64,000 nucleotides of DNA, taken from NCBI GenBank assembly GCA_963971535.1, contig OZ020589.1, forward strand, positions 91,556,136 to 91,620,135, in the 5' to 3' direction. How positions within the stretch are numbered: the stretch's first letter is position 1; every line of letters starts with the position of its first letter. The notes under the pieces were generated by a model. It was not told the DNA's origin and made no database searches. It saw nothing but the letters and a program-made list of their open reading frames with translations. A program made the translations under genes and the position numbers. The DNA comes from Notolepis coatsorum. Lineage: Eukaryota > Chordata > Actinopteri > Aulopiformes > Paralepididae. This document shows, in pieces, positions 41,881 through 51,706 of the stretch.

Positions 41881-42620
41881 TGCCCAACTCCGCGCTCTGA
41901 GCACCTGGCTGTTGCGCCCTCTGTGTCACTGTCGCAACAACAATCGCTGCAGGAGCGATAAATAATAACACACATTACCTATTCCGAAGACGGTAAAACA
42001 CAGAAGGTGGTCTTGCGTTCAGGAGTGGTGGAAATAAACTCCTTCATGACAACATGAATGTCCAGTGAGTCCAGAATATCCTGATGCATATGCTGCGCCT
42101 GCAGCAAGTCCAGGTTATTATTATTAAAAAAATCAGATGAGACATTTATTTTCTGAGACACAAGTAAACACACTCTCCACTTCAGTCAGTTCTCCCTCTC
42201 TGCAATTCGTTCCCGCATACAACATCGCCGACAGATATATTCCTTTACTGCGAATTGTCCCAAAACAAAAACTATTCCAGGCCGCTATTTCTTTACCAAC
42301 GGATTTCCAGTTCCAACTGGTTCATGCGTCGGCTACACTACACGCTGCTTTAATAACACTGCATTATCAAGACAGCGCCCCTATGCAGTGGTGCAGTCGT
42401 AATATGGGAACTGGTAACACGCCACGCGCAGAACAGATTTTTTTTTTTTTTTTTTTTTTTTTTGGAAATAGCTAAGCTGAAAAAGGTAGCAGGAACATTA
42501 GAACAGAGAACATTAGAACATATACAATTAGTCAACTGAATGCTTTGTATCTTGTTTGCTAATTCAGGTTAAAGACAGCCAATTTAACCAGCATATTAAG
42601 AGAGCAAGACTGTCTATCTG
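41881..42620. other. Unassigned DNA within the Charlie element
   Basis: No family is recognised. A run of 29 or so T lies at about 42440-42463. The frame at 42137-42475 shows no known domain. This is probably one or more truncated insertions. Confidence 0.45.
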
Positions 42621-42624
42621 GTGT

Positions 42625-42735
42625 ATGTTATGATGAATTGAAAATGGGGGACCCTGATGTAAACAAGACGAAAGTCTTGGTCTGCATCCCCTTAACAATT
42701 GTATGCATGTATTGAGCTGTACTGTACTGTACCCG
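42625..42735 (+). repeat. CATT-tailed LINE 3' end, short copy
   Basis: It has the same blocks as 41730-41830 (gatgaattgaaaatggggga, taaacaagacgaaagtc, ccccttaacaattgtatg). It stops at the gtactgtaccc block without the tail. Confidence 0.7.
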
Positions 42736-42876
42736 GGTGTTGGAGGTCGTGCAGGTATAGCGAAACTAAGTTTGCTTTGGATAAGCTGATTCTGAAGCTG
42801 CAACTTTCTTCTCTTGGGGAGCGGCGGTGGCATCGTTGGTTCAGGTTGCGTTGCAGGTAGGAACATGATACTGTTG

Positions 42877-43044
42877 TCAAATGATCTGTTTATATCGGTT
42901 TGTATTTGCGGGCGGGGGCGTGGTTGAAGATGCGCTTTTGTTATGGGTGGCCGGGTGTACTCAAATGATCTGTTTATATCCGTTTGTATTTGCGGGCGGG
43001 GGCGTGGTTGAAGACGCGCTTTTGTTATGGGTGGCCACTGGCCG
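42877..43044. repeat. 84-bp tandem duplication
   Basis: The block from gtcaaatgatctgttta to gttatgggtggccgggtgta occurs twice with a period of 84 bp and only a few changes (cggtttg/ccgtttg, gatgcg/gacgcg). A recent local duplication inside nested repeat DNA. Confidence 0.88.
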
Positions 43045-43369
43045 GGTACTTAGCGCACAACGAATGGATAGAGCGCATCTTTGTGCGCGCGTACTTCTGC
43101 CTCAGTGATCATCTAGTAACACGGCGTGTAACCGCGTGTGACCACGACTGCACCACTGCCCCTATGTATGACTTTGAGGATCTGGCAATGCATTCCAAGA
43201 GTAGGGTAAATCTGCAGTGCCGGCACTGTGTAGTAGCGAGTCACAGTGCTGGCCGCCAGGCCGCGCAGTTGCAGCGGTTTGGAAAACATGGGGGGGACAA
43301 ATACTGCATTCTGAAATCATGCGGGGGACATTTTCCGGGGACCCCCCCGCAAGTTACGCCCCTGCCTCC
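43045..43369. other. Unassigned DNA ending in a hAT-like terminus
   Basis: The stretch ends gcaagttacgcccctg (about 43351-43366), which resembles the right end of another hAT family that starts CAGGGGCGTAACTT. I could not find its left partner. No gene is seen. Confidence 0.45.
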
Positions 43370-44014
43370 CAGGCACGTGCACACATAGAGCATGTGCCTG
43401 TTTTGTTACGCATATAGACTGCCCTTCCAACTGAAAAATGTCAGGTAAAGAGAGAGAGATGCCCCATATTCCATTGCAGTTTACATGGCCTCCTCAGCGT
43501 GCCTCTCCACGGACCTATATATTTTATGCATAGCGTGGGTGGTGATGATGATGATAGAAACCGCTGTGGCGCATAGTTGAATGCTGGTATTACACTCATT
43601 GAGGGACACGAAGAAGTCAAGTCCGTTGGGCTTTGGGAATCTCAAATACAAATCTGGATTGGAATAAAAATGCATTTATATTAAACAATACAGAATATAC
43701 AGCACTTCTTGGGGTCTGTAGGGTAAGCACTTATTCCCTCCCCCCTGAACATTTATGGAGATGTATGGGCCTTTTAAGTCAGTGATAATAAGTGTCTTTC
43801 AAGGATAAGTGAGCTCCTGCACTGATTATTATAGTTCAATATTCAATATTTGATCACCAAAACCCCCCCAAAAGCATAAAAAGGGGGCCCCCACCCGAAA
43901 AGGGCCCTTAAAAATCGGGCTTGCGCGCTTCGCGCCCTCGGTTGTAACACACAGGTATAGTGCCCTTTTCAGCCTTTGAGCACCTGCCCCTCTAAAGTCC
44001 TGTGCACGTCCCTG
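43370..44014. mobile_element. Non-autonomous hAT nested in Charlie
   Basis: The ends are CAGGCACGTGCACA on the left and, inverted, CAGGGACGTGCACAGG on the right. The flanks ctgcctcc (43362-43369) and atgcctcc (44015-44022) match at 7 of 8 bases, fitting an aged TSD. No transposase is visible. Confidence 0.72.
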
Positions 44015-44033
44015 ATGCCTCCCACTGTCTGAG

Positions 44034-44320
44034 CAGGAGGAGGCGTTCATCGATCTTTCTTGTGACGAGCTACTGAAAGTCAAGTTCACTGGACAGTTCC
44101 TCGGAACGACTAGCCATTACTGTGTAATGCTGCACTGAGAAAGCGTGTCCCGTTTGCATCAACATACCTCTGTGAAGCGGGATTCTCGGCTCTGACATTA
44201 ATAAAAAATAAATACAGATCTCGCCTCAGAGTAGAAGCGGATCTGCGCCTCTTTCTCAGCACAACACAGCCACATATCATGGAACTATGTTCAAATATAC
44301 AAGCACACCCTTCCCATTAA
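44034..44320 (+). pseudogene. hAT transposase, C-terminal dimerisation domain
   Basis: The stretch gives QEEAFIDLSCDELLKVKFTG, then after a break KRVPFASTYLCEAGFSALTL, then IKNKYRSRLRVEADLRLFLS, ending HIMELCSNIQ and a stop at 44318. This is the conserved C-terminal region of Charlie-type transposases, used for multimer formation. The first and second parts are in different frames and some residues between them are missing, so it is a pseudogene. Confidence 0.88.
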
Positions 44321-44779
44321 GTCTCATTTTTGTTTATTCTTGAAAAGCGGATGTGAACGCATAAAAAAATAAAAATAAAAGGTTCTGCCAACATTTTGGC
44401 TCGATGGTTTTATAAATGTGTACACACATATTTTGGCTCGATGGTTTTATAAATGTGTACACAGAAACAATTCTGTTTGATAATATGCATTCATTTCATG
44501 AATAACATTGTGCTGTCATTTCATTTGCTAATAAATATAATCAAGTTCCAACGTGTGCTTTTATTTTGATATTCATTATTTCCATGTTGAAATGACACGA
44601 TACACGATACGTGTGGTCGCCAAAAATCTTCCAAAATAAAATGGTGTTGCGGTATGAAAAAGTTTGAGAACCCCTGCCATAGAGCATGTATTCTAGGGTA
44701 TTGGTGAGGCTGACTGAGTTTGCCTTCTGTGCAAAGATGCCACGTGGGAGAAAGCAATAATGAATTGGTTACAAAACAT

Positions 44780-44975
44780 TGTCACCCCTTTTCACATGTT
44801 GGCGACACTTGAAAAAGGCCACAGGCCGAAACGTTGTGTTAAAGTATATTAAACTTGGGAACACTGCAGACGGTGTGCTGACTTTTTTTCCACAACCATA
44901 CATATCTATTTGAGTCAAGCACCCGTGACTATACTTTGGATGTGCGTGAGTCTTTTCTACTACAGTTTGTGACAT
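44780..44975 (+). repeat. PLE-like terminal fragment with hammerhead-like core
   Basis: The sequence acttgaaaaaggccacaggc followed by cgaaacgttgtgttaaag resembles the 3' terminal region of fish Penelope-like elements (usually ctgaagaaggcc...ggccgaaacg). The GGCC-aca-GGCC stem next to GAAAC looks like stem II of a hammerhead, but the CUGANGA box is degraded. No RT is present. It lies 100-300 bp from the end of the zinc-finger exon. Confidence 0.5.
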
Positions 44976-45093
44976 GGGCCTAATTCCTTACCCAGGACTA
45001 ATTAGTGAACTTGTCCTTCAGCCTCAGTATTTTAGAAAATGTCCATGAAACACTGAAAACGGTATTCTAGTTGAGTAGTATATTTTCTCAACT

Positions 45094-46151
45094 CTACTCT
45101 CCAGTAGGACACCTGTGCTTCTTGAGACCAGGGACGTGGCGGAACGTTCTTCCACAAACACCACAGCTGTACGGTTTAGCACCCGTGTGGATTCTCATGT
45201 GTATCTTCACAGTTCCTTTCTCGTTAAATCTTTTACCACAAACGGCGCAGCTAAACGGTTTCTCCCCGGTATGAATTCTCACGTGACTCTGCAGGTGTTC
45301 CTTGCGAACAAATCCTTTCCCACAAAGTGTGCAACGAAAAGGCTTCTCCCCGGTGTGAATTCTTCCATGCCTCTCCAGGTCTGCAAACCCAGTAAATACT
45401 TTACCACAAATTTTACATTTCCTGTGAACACTAAAGTGAAGCTGCAAGCTCTCCGTCGGTTCTAAATGTTTACCACACAAACCACAAATACGCGGGTGGA
45501 CTTTAACATGCTTCATCAAAGACTGCTTACTAGGAAATGACTTTCTACACACTTTACAACAAGCAGAAGTGAGAGTTTGATTTGATGATTTAAATTCAGG
45601 GAACGATTCACCAGGTACCTTGAACTTGTTGCTAATAGACAAGCTTTGTCCTTTGATTTTCTGCATCTTATTTGACCTCCATCTGTTTGAACCTGACTGA
45701 GGTTCTCTAGTCTCCTTCCAAGCATCACAGTCTTCAGTCTCAGTTCTATAACGGTCTGAAGAGAGGAACTGGCCATAGTTACTGAAGTCCTCTCCTTCTG
45801 GTTCCGTTTTAATCTGTTCAGTTGAGGTGCTGGGTAGATAACTAGCTTGGTCTAAGTAGCTGTCCGGTTCTACATGAGGTTCTGTTTTCATCAGTTCAGT
45901 CGAGGTGCCAGGTATAGGGTCTCCCTCTCCATCTCCCTCAAGTTGGGTTTGTATGGACTGAGATTCTTCTTCATTTCCCCTCCTCTCATGGACAGGAGTG
46001 AATGGTAACCTTATGATATCAGCTTCCTCCAGCTCCTGAAGCTGCTCTCCTCCTTGACTGGTCCAGACTTCCTCATGCTCCTCTTTAATCTGTGGAGGCT
46101 CCGGGTCCTCTTGGTCCAAACTGAAGCTCCTCTGCTGGGGCGGGACATCGT
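45094..46151 (-). CDS. C2H2 zinc-finger protein, last exon
   Basis: This is the only host gene I can support. The open frame reaches 46182, but a clear splice acceptor (tttcctctag) ends at 46152, so the exon starts at 46151 with the last two bases of a split codon (phase 1). The N-terminal half is acidic and unstructured, with PEPPQIKEEHEEVWTSQGGE, a motif shared by many fish zinc-finger genes, and three psi-K-x-E sites (IKEE, MKTE, IKTE) fit for SUMO attachment. Six fingers follow, about residues 209-357. Three have classic spacing with HTGEKP-type linkers (HTGEKPF, HTGEKPF, HTGAKPY); the first two are joined by short linkers; the last has HRC in place of the final His. It probably binds DNA in the nucleus. 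The first exon is not found in the window. Confidence 0.85.
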
Positions 46152-46498
46152 CTAGAGGAAAGGGGTGGGCACAGTTAATCATTTTAATAACAGGTCATGG
46201 GGATAGGTCACCGTGGTGTGGAGATGGCTGGTTTGAGCAGCTACACCTGCCCTGGGTCAAGCGAATCAGACCTGGGAGCAGGTGTGGCTGCACACCTGTT
46301 GCACATTGAAGTAATCAGTGTAGCACAGGTTAAATCAGCCATCCTCACACACACTGAGGAGATCCTTTGTCATCCATTTTGTGAATCCATTTGTTTAAAC
46401 AACATATTTGTTGGCAGACGGCTCGTGCTATCTTAACGTTAGCAAGCTAAGCATGCATAGCGTGACCTGTGTAACTTGTGCTCCGCTGGGAAAGACTG
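46152..46498 (-). other. Intron sequence of the zinc-finger gene, with hairpin
   Basis: The region upstream of the acceptor has no exon I can support. An inverted repeat (gcagctacacctgc at 46237-46250, gcaggtgtggctgc at 46278-46291) pairs at 13 of 14 positions around a 27-base loop. The polypyrimidine run before the acceptor is short (cccctttcctctag). Confidence 0.5.
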
Positions 46499-46881
46499 TT
46501 CATCACTAGGGATGGGAATCAAAAACCGGTTCCCGTTGGGAGCCGGTTCCTAATTGTCAGATTCCTGGAATCGCATGCCTCCGTGACTATCGATTCCTCT
46601 TATCGCTGCCAGGTTTTTCTGACAGTTGCGCATTTCAAAACAATAACGTTAGCGCCACGGCAGACTATTTGATTCCTTAAGGGCTCGAATTTGCCTGGGT
46701 TTTGGTCATATGCTCCCAAAATGCTCCCGCTGTTTGCAGTGGCGTCGCGTGGGTAAAATAACAGGGGAAGCCAAAAAAATTAAAAAAAAATTTTTTTAAA
46801 TATTTTTATTAATTTTTTTAATTTTTTTTTAAAGTCAAGCAGTCACCATGTACACTACAGTATGGCTCGGCGGCCAGTCAA

Positions 46882-47010
46882 ACTTTCTTTTTATTTATTT
46901 AACAGATTGCAGAATGGGTACAATACAGTACGGCTCAATACACACAATTGTATAAGGGGATGCAGACCAGAGAAAGACGTTTGTCTTGTTTACATCAGGG
47001 TCATTAATAC
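46882..47010 (-). repeat. CATT-tailed LINE 3' end, inverted copy
   Basis: On the - strand it reads gaccctgatgtaaacaagac, then ccccttatacaattgtgt, then cattctgcaatctgttaaat. It is the same tail as at 47800-47933, in the opposite orientation. Confidence 0.78.
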
Positions 47011-47156
47011 TGCTGGAGCATTGGTTCATTTTTGGTCCGATTTTTCCTTGCACGATTTTGCGCGCCGCGTGAGAGCAAATTCGAGACACATATTCGGTTG
47101 CAAAAAGGTGTCCCACGGTCTCCTCTATGGCCGTGAATATACACGTGAATATACAC

Positions 47157-47933
47157 GACCAAGGTACCCATGTACATGACAAAATACTTCCCAAAGGTCA
47201 GTGAATACCACGATCACAACACCAGAGGGAGCTCCACAAATCATGTTAAACCCAGATTCGGCTCAAACAAGGGACTAAACACGTTTCGCAATTATGCCAC
47301 ATCAATGTGGAACGCCCTACCCAAAGCTGTAAAGGAATGTGAATCACTACCCACTTTCAAAAACACTCTCAAAAAACACCTAAGGGAGACTGCAACTCGA
47401 AACTGGCCCCTGTAAATGTCCGAACACAACCCCCTCCAATGTACAGTAAATTACCAAGTATGGTCTTGTCAATAATCCAATGTACAGTGTTGTTTGTACA
47501 GTTGTACAGTGTCCCCCACCCACCCCTCCTACCCAACCCCCCCCCCCCACTCCTAACCAACCCCCCCCCCCCCCCCCCCACCCACCCAACCACCTCCAAT
47601 GTACAGTCCCCCCCCCACCCCCCCAATCCAATGTACAGTTTCCACGCCTAATGTATATACTCTTTTCTTTCTGGACTCTTTTTGTATCACAAACAGTACT
47701 GTAATTGCAAATCTGGTATGTCATAAATGTATAGATGGAGCAGTACTGTCTATCTGTATGTCATGTATGTCATATATGTTACGATGTATTGAAAATGGGG
47801 GACCCTGATGTAAACAAGACGAAAGTCTTTCTCTGGTCTGCATCCCCTTAACAATTGTATGTATTGAGCTGTACTGTACTGTACCCATTCTGCAATCTGT
47901 TAATAAAGTTTTCATTCATTCATTCATTCATCG
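47157..47933 (+). pseudogene. I/CR1-like LINE, last coding residues and 3' end
   Basis: The frame (TKVPMYMTKYFPKVSEYHDH, then NTRGSSTNHVKPRFG, then FRNYATSMWNALPKAVKECE, then LKKHLRETATRNWPL) is the C-terminal end of the LINE also found at 29243-29701. It stops at 47415. The 3' untranslated part has C-rich tracts (47515-47640), then the common tail with aataaag and repeated CATT. It is a 5'-truncated copy; this tail is the source type for the shorter fragments in the window. Confidence 0.85.
47515..47640 (-). repeat. C-rich tracts, G-quadruplex potential on - strand
   Basis: Several runs of 7-19 C lie close together within the LINE 3' end. On the - strand these are long G runs that could form quadruplexes. 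They may be replication-unstable or poorly assembled. Confidence 0.7.
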
Positions 47934-48776
47934 GAATCACGGCGCGCCCGTGGGACACTTTTCCGTTTCGGCGAGTTTATTCCACGCTTTCTGTTTTCCT
48001 TTTCTAAGCATTTTCGGGGCTACATGTGAATAAGTAAAAGTTGCGGGACACCCAGATGTTTCCACGATAGAAAGCTTGCGTGGATCCCATAATAGGCTCA
48101 CTTAATACAGCGTTTTTAAAATCACGCGACATTTTCAGGGTCGCGAGCCGACCTTTTCCCCTCGTTTTCGATGATGGAATATTCGGCCCGTGGGAACAGT
48201 TACGGGTTAATACAATGTTCAGAGTGCAGAGGGGAAAATATGCTGAGTGTTTTCCTCACAGCCCCGTTTTAAACTTTTAGGGTGTGGCAGTCAGCTCGAA
48301 TCTGATTGGCTAGGATCGGATTTGGACTCTATAATGCTGGAAGCCTGGAGAAAGAGACCTACCCCCTGCCTCTCTCCTATACTAGCATCAGTGAGCACAG
48401 TGAGTCTGACAGTGTGTTAGAGGGAGTGAGAAGGAGAAGAGGGAGACATTTAAAAAAAAGAAAAAAAAATTATAACACAGATGCACAGATGAAAAAGAAT
48501 GTAAACTATATTTAATTTTTTTTTTTTTTTCATATTTCATATTTGATATTAATTCATATTTTAATATTAGGGAGGCATGGCTTCCGTTGGCTTCCATAAG
48601 GATTCGCCACTGGCTGTTTGACTGTTTCTAAGTGCAGAGATTGAAAACTACTCGAATGCTTTAGAACCGAGTCATTCATTTAATTCGGGGCACCTAACAG
48701 CTGCAGGGCTAACGCTAGCTAACACTAGCTAACGCTAGCTCATACAGACACACAGAGAGATAACAGCAGGTAGTAC

Positions 48777-49667
48777 CAGGGTTTCCGTTAGAAAAAATTG
48801 TTGCCGGTCTCCGTGACCTGCAAGATTTCAATCTACCGGACAAATGAGATTAATTCCGGTCATAGTTTGAGCTTTAAAACAATTGATAGGCAGGCTATAT
48901 AAAGAATGTCATCCTCAAGGCATGTAGATTTATAATATTATTACTTAAAACTAGTCTACTTTTGCGTATACAGTCATTAATTAATATATTCCAAATAAAA
49001 TAAGTCCCTCGATACTCCGTGCTGCTGCTGACTTGAAATAAAATAGACCGCGTATATGTGGGGAGTCGGTCCGACACTAAACAGCAGTCTGTTATAATCA
49101 CATTTTTATGAGCTAACGAATTCCGTTATATTGGACATTTGTATTAATTATATCAAGCGAAGAACTGAGAAAGCAGAGAGACGGCAACATTATCGTGGTT
49201 TGCGTGACGACTCTCTCCACCTCGCAACGACTTATTTGCAAAGAGTATGGCGCTGCAGAGAAGCTGATTTAGCTGTTATTGGCTCTTTTCTGGGAACCGC
49301 ACAGCAGCGCCCCCCACCCAACATTGGCTGAAAATGGCTGAATTGGAGTACTGCTGGAATACTGCATTGTGCTGATAGTGCTCTGGCTCTGCAGCTTCTC
49401 ACAAGTTCGCACACCCAGCACTAAGCTCCCGTCTGACAACGTCGTTGTCATTATTAGAAGCAACGAGGAAACAAATGTAATGATCGTTTCGTTCATCGCA
49501 TAGGCTATTTAATTTGAGACTATTTTAATACAATTCAAATAATCAAATTGTGCTTAGACTCAGGGAATTATTTTCACCGGACATTAAGACCGGAGAGATG
49601 AAATATGTCGGACTTCAACAGATTTTGCCGGTCAAATACCGGTAATTACCGGCTAACGGAAACGCTG
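48777..49667. mobile_element. Non-autonomous hAT, 891 bp
   Basis: The TSD ggtagtac is at 48769-48776 and 49668-49675. The ends are CAGGGTTTCCGTTAG and CTAACGGAAACGCTG, inverted repeats with one mismatch. Subterminal ccggt and taccgg motifs occur at both ends. No transposase is visible. Confidence 0.92.
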
Positions 49668-50318
49668 GGTAGTACAGGTACAAATAAAAAAAAAAGGAGG
49701 TGGCGGCTGTTGTGTAAACCTTGTACTCTTTAGTTCACATATAATAAGAGACGGAGAGCATGTGATCATGTTGACTAGTAGGTAAGTCAGGAAGTACCGT
49801 GCAACATACAAACATGTCCGTGTAGCAACACGAGCCAATACCTTACAGGACAGGGGCGAGCGGGGACCGGGGAGGGAGCCGTGTGTTTGGTGTGCTGGTC
49901 TTCTGACCAGAGACGGAGAAGTCAGAGGAATAACGACCTGTTGAATACAACTACGGTTCAATAGATTAAATTTGTTTAAGATATTGAACTGTAGTTACAT
50001 TCAACAGGTAGTTATTCAATAGATTAAATTAGTTTAAGAATAAAACATTTAAAATAAAAAATAAGAGAATCTCAAATACATTATTTTATTTAAGTGTAGG
50101 CTATAGTTAATTTTTTTTTTTTTTTTTACAGTTTTTGTATTTTTCTGAAATGTCAAGTTGCATGTTGTTATTCTAACCAGCTTAGTTCTGTTGCATTTCC
50201 AATTTATTTATTTAAATTATAAATTTATCAGGGATCGATAAAGAATCGGATCGATAAGCAGAATCAATAATGGAATCGTATCGATAAAATCGTATCAATT
50301 CCCATCCCTATTCATCAC

Positions 50319-50535
50319 TAGGGATGGGTACCTTTCACATTTGAACTGATACCGGTACCGGTACCTGTGAATCGATACCGGTACCTTTTTTCGGTACTTT
50401 AGTCTCAAGAAATTTCCCGTAAAAAAAAAAAAAGTAAAAAAAAAAAAATCGGTATCTCACTTGATTCGATACTCGGTAGTACAGACGTGTTTCGGTTCGG
50501 TACCTCAAAAGTACCGAATTCGGTATCCATCCCTA
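50319..50535. mobile_element. hAT MITE adjoining the previous hAT
   Basis: The ends are TAGGGATGGGTACC and GGTATCCATCCCTA, an imperfect inverted pair, with ggtaccggtacc-type repeats inside. The TSD ttcatcac at 50311-50318 and 50536-50543 is the same 8 bp used by the element on its left. It holds an A-rich tract (50418-50447). Confidence 0.9.
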
Positions 50536-50807
50536 TTCATCACTGCATACAACTTGGTTTAATCCAAGCGTCCATTCAGAAACTTTGTATTAAACTTTGT
50601 ATTAAATAAGAAATAAGACATTTGGCGACATCTGTGACTATTCCTATGCCTTGGTGTGTGTTCAGCTGACACTGTTGACACGCTCACTACGCATTGGGCT
50701 CTATGTGCTCCAGCAACAGGAAGGCAACCGCGACACGACATGGACAACGCAACAATGTTGCAAGCACTCAGCATTTATTGTAAATGACCACCAAGGGTCA
50801 AGATGCC

Positions 50808-51283
50808 TGTTACATTCAAGCCTAAAATATGGCTCGTCAAGGCCTTGAATGCGACGTGGTGGACACAGGACACTGGACAAAAGTTTATCAAAAATAACTA
50901 TTTATTTACAACTAACTAAATGGACAGAAATAGTGGGAGCTGGGTGTTCCAGACTCCAAAGTTAAATAACAAAACTATAGGCAAAAGGAAGAACAAGCCG
51001 AATGTACAACAAAACAATGAGAGCAGGTGAGACGCTGGAGAGCTGAGACATCTCCTGTGAAGTGGGGGAGACTTGACAACTGCTCCCTGCACTGCATTTG
51101 TAGGGCGTGGTGCCTCATCACCACACCTGTGATGAATTAGAAGGGCGGCCATTTTAATAACAAAAACAGGAAGAAACAGTGTGTCAATTAAACCACCAAT
51201 TAGTGACAGCACACTTAACCACAATGTGAATATGCACCACAGACAGTAAGTATCCCTCCACCATGTGAAAGTAATACGTAACA
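50808..51283 (-). mobile_element. Solo LTR, 476 bp
   Basis: It starts TGTTAC and ends GTAACA, and the 5-bp atgcc lies on both sides (50803-50807, 51284-51288). On the - strand an AATAAA signal lies near one end, which suggests that orientation. No internal region remains. The family (BEL/Pao or Gypsy) cannot be told from the LTR alone. Confidence 0.78.
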
Positions 51284-51535
51284 ATGCCCATCATCTTTAT
51301 TATCAGTAAGCTTTCATTTACATTGGACTCTAGAAGATGATCAACATTTTCTTTATTTGGTATATAATATTTACATTAGACAAAGGCCAACATAAAGTAT
51401 GCATAATGCTCAACCAGCACTAGACTTTCTTATCAAAAAGTAAAAGTCACAGAAAAGATGATTAGGGTTTTAAATAAGGACGTTTATGGGGTTTCTTGTA
51501 TTAATAATAATTTGCACTAAGGAATGTTGTAACTG

Positions 51536-51706
51536 GGGCGGCTAAGTGGCACAGTGGGCAAGGCGCTCGCCACTAACGCAGGAGACGCTGGTATGGGTTG
51601 GCAATACAGACGCAGTAGGGAGGTGTAGTGGTTACGTCATTTTAGTTTTTTCCTGTTCCACCCTCTGTTCCACTTAATGTATTTCCCCATTGCCCATTTC
51701 TAAATT
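51536..51706 (+). repeat. tRNA-derived SINE-like fragment
   Basis: The start ggggcggctaagtggcacag followed by tgggcaaggcgctcg resembles the A-box end of a tRNA-derived SINE. The B box is poorly kept. Further on the sequence becomes AT-rich with aaataaag at the end. Age and family are unknown. Confidence 0.45.

Larger units (their letters stand above)
40596..44676 (+). mobile_element. Charlie-type hAT with transposase remnants
   Basis: The TSD ccatagag is at 40588-40595 and 44677-44684. The ends are CAGCGGTTCTCAAACT and AGTTTGAGAACCCCTG. Transposase pieces remain at both sides: a BED finger near 41158-41350 and the hAT dimerisation domain near 44034-44320. The middle (about 41590-44030) is filled by later insertions, including LINE tails, an 84-bp tandem duplication and a 645-bp hAT. 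It is a dead, once autonomous element. Confidence 0.93.
46737..48612. mobile_element. hAT nested in hAT, holding LINE pieces
   Basis: The TSD gctgtttg is at 46729-46736 and 48613-48620. The ends are CAGTGGCG and CGCCACTG, with short gaagcc/ggcttc motifs inside both. It contains a LINE 3' tail in - orientation (about 46882-47010) and a LINE 3' end in + orientation (47157-47933). No transposase is visible. Confidence 0.9.
46507..50310. mobile_element. hAT element holding two further hATs
   Basis: The TSD ttcatcac lies at 46499-46506 and 50311-50318. The ends are TAGGGATGGGAATCAAAAAC and the inverted TTCCCATCCCTA, with aatcg/cgatt-rich subterminal sequence. Its own sequence totals about 1 kb once nested elements at 46737-48612 and 48777-49667 are set aside. 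No transposase is visible. Confidence 0.9.

Noticed and set aside
45115-45465. 116-residue + strand frame over the zinc fingers
   Set aside because: Antisense of the zinc-finger exon.
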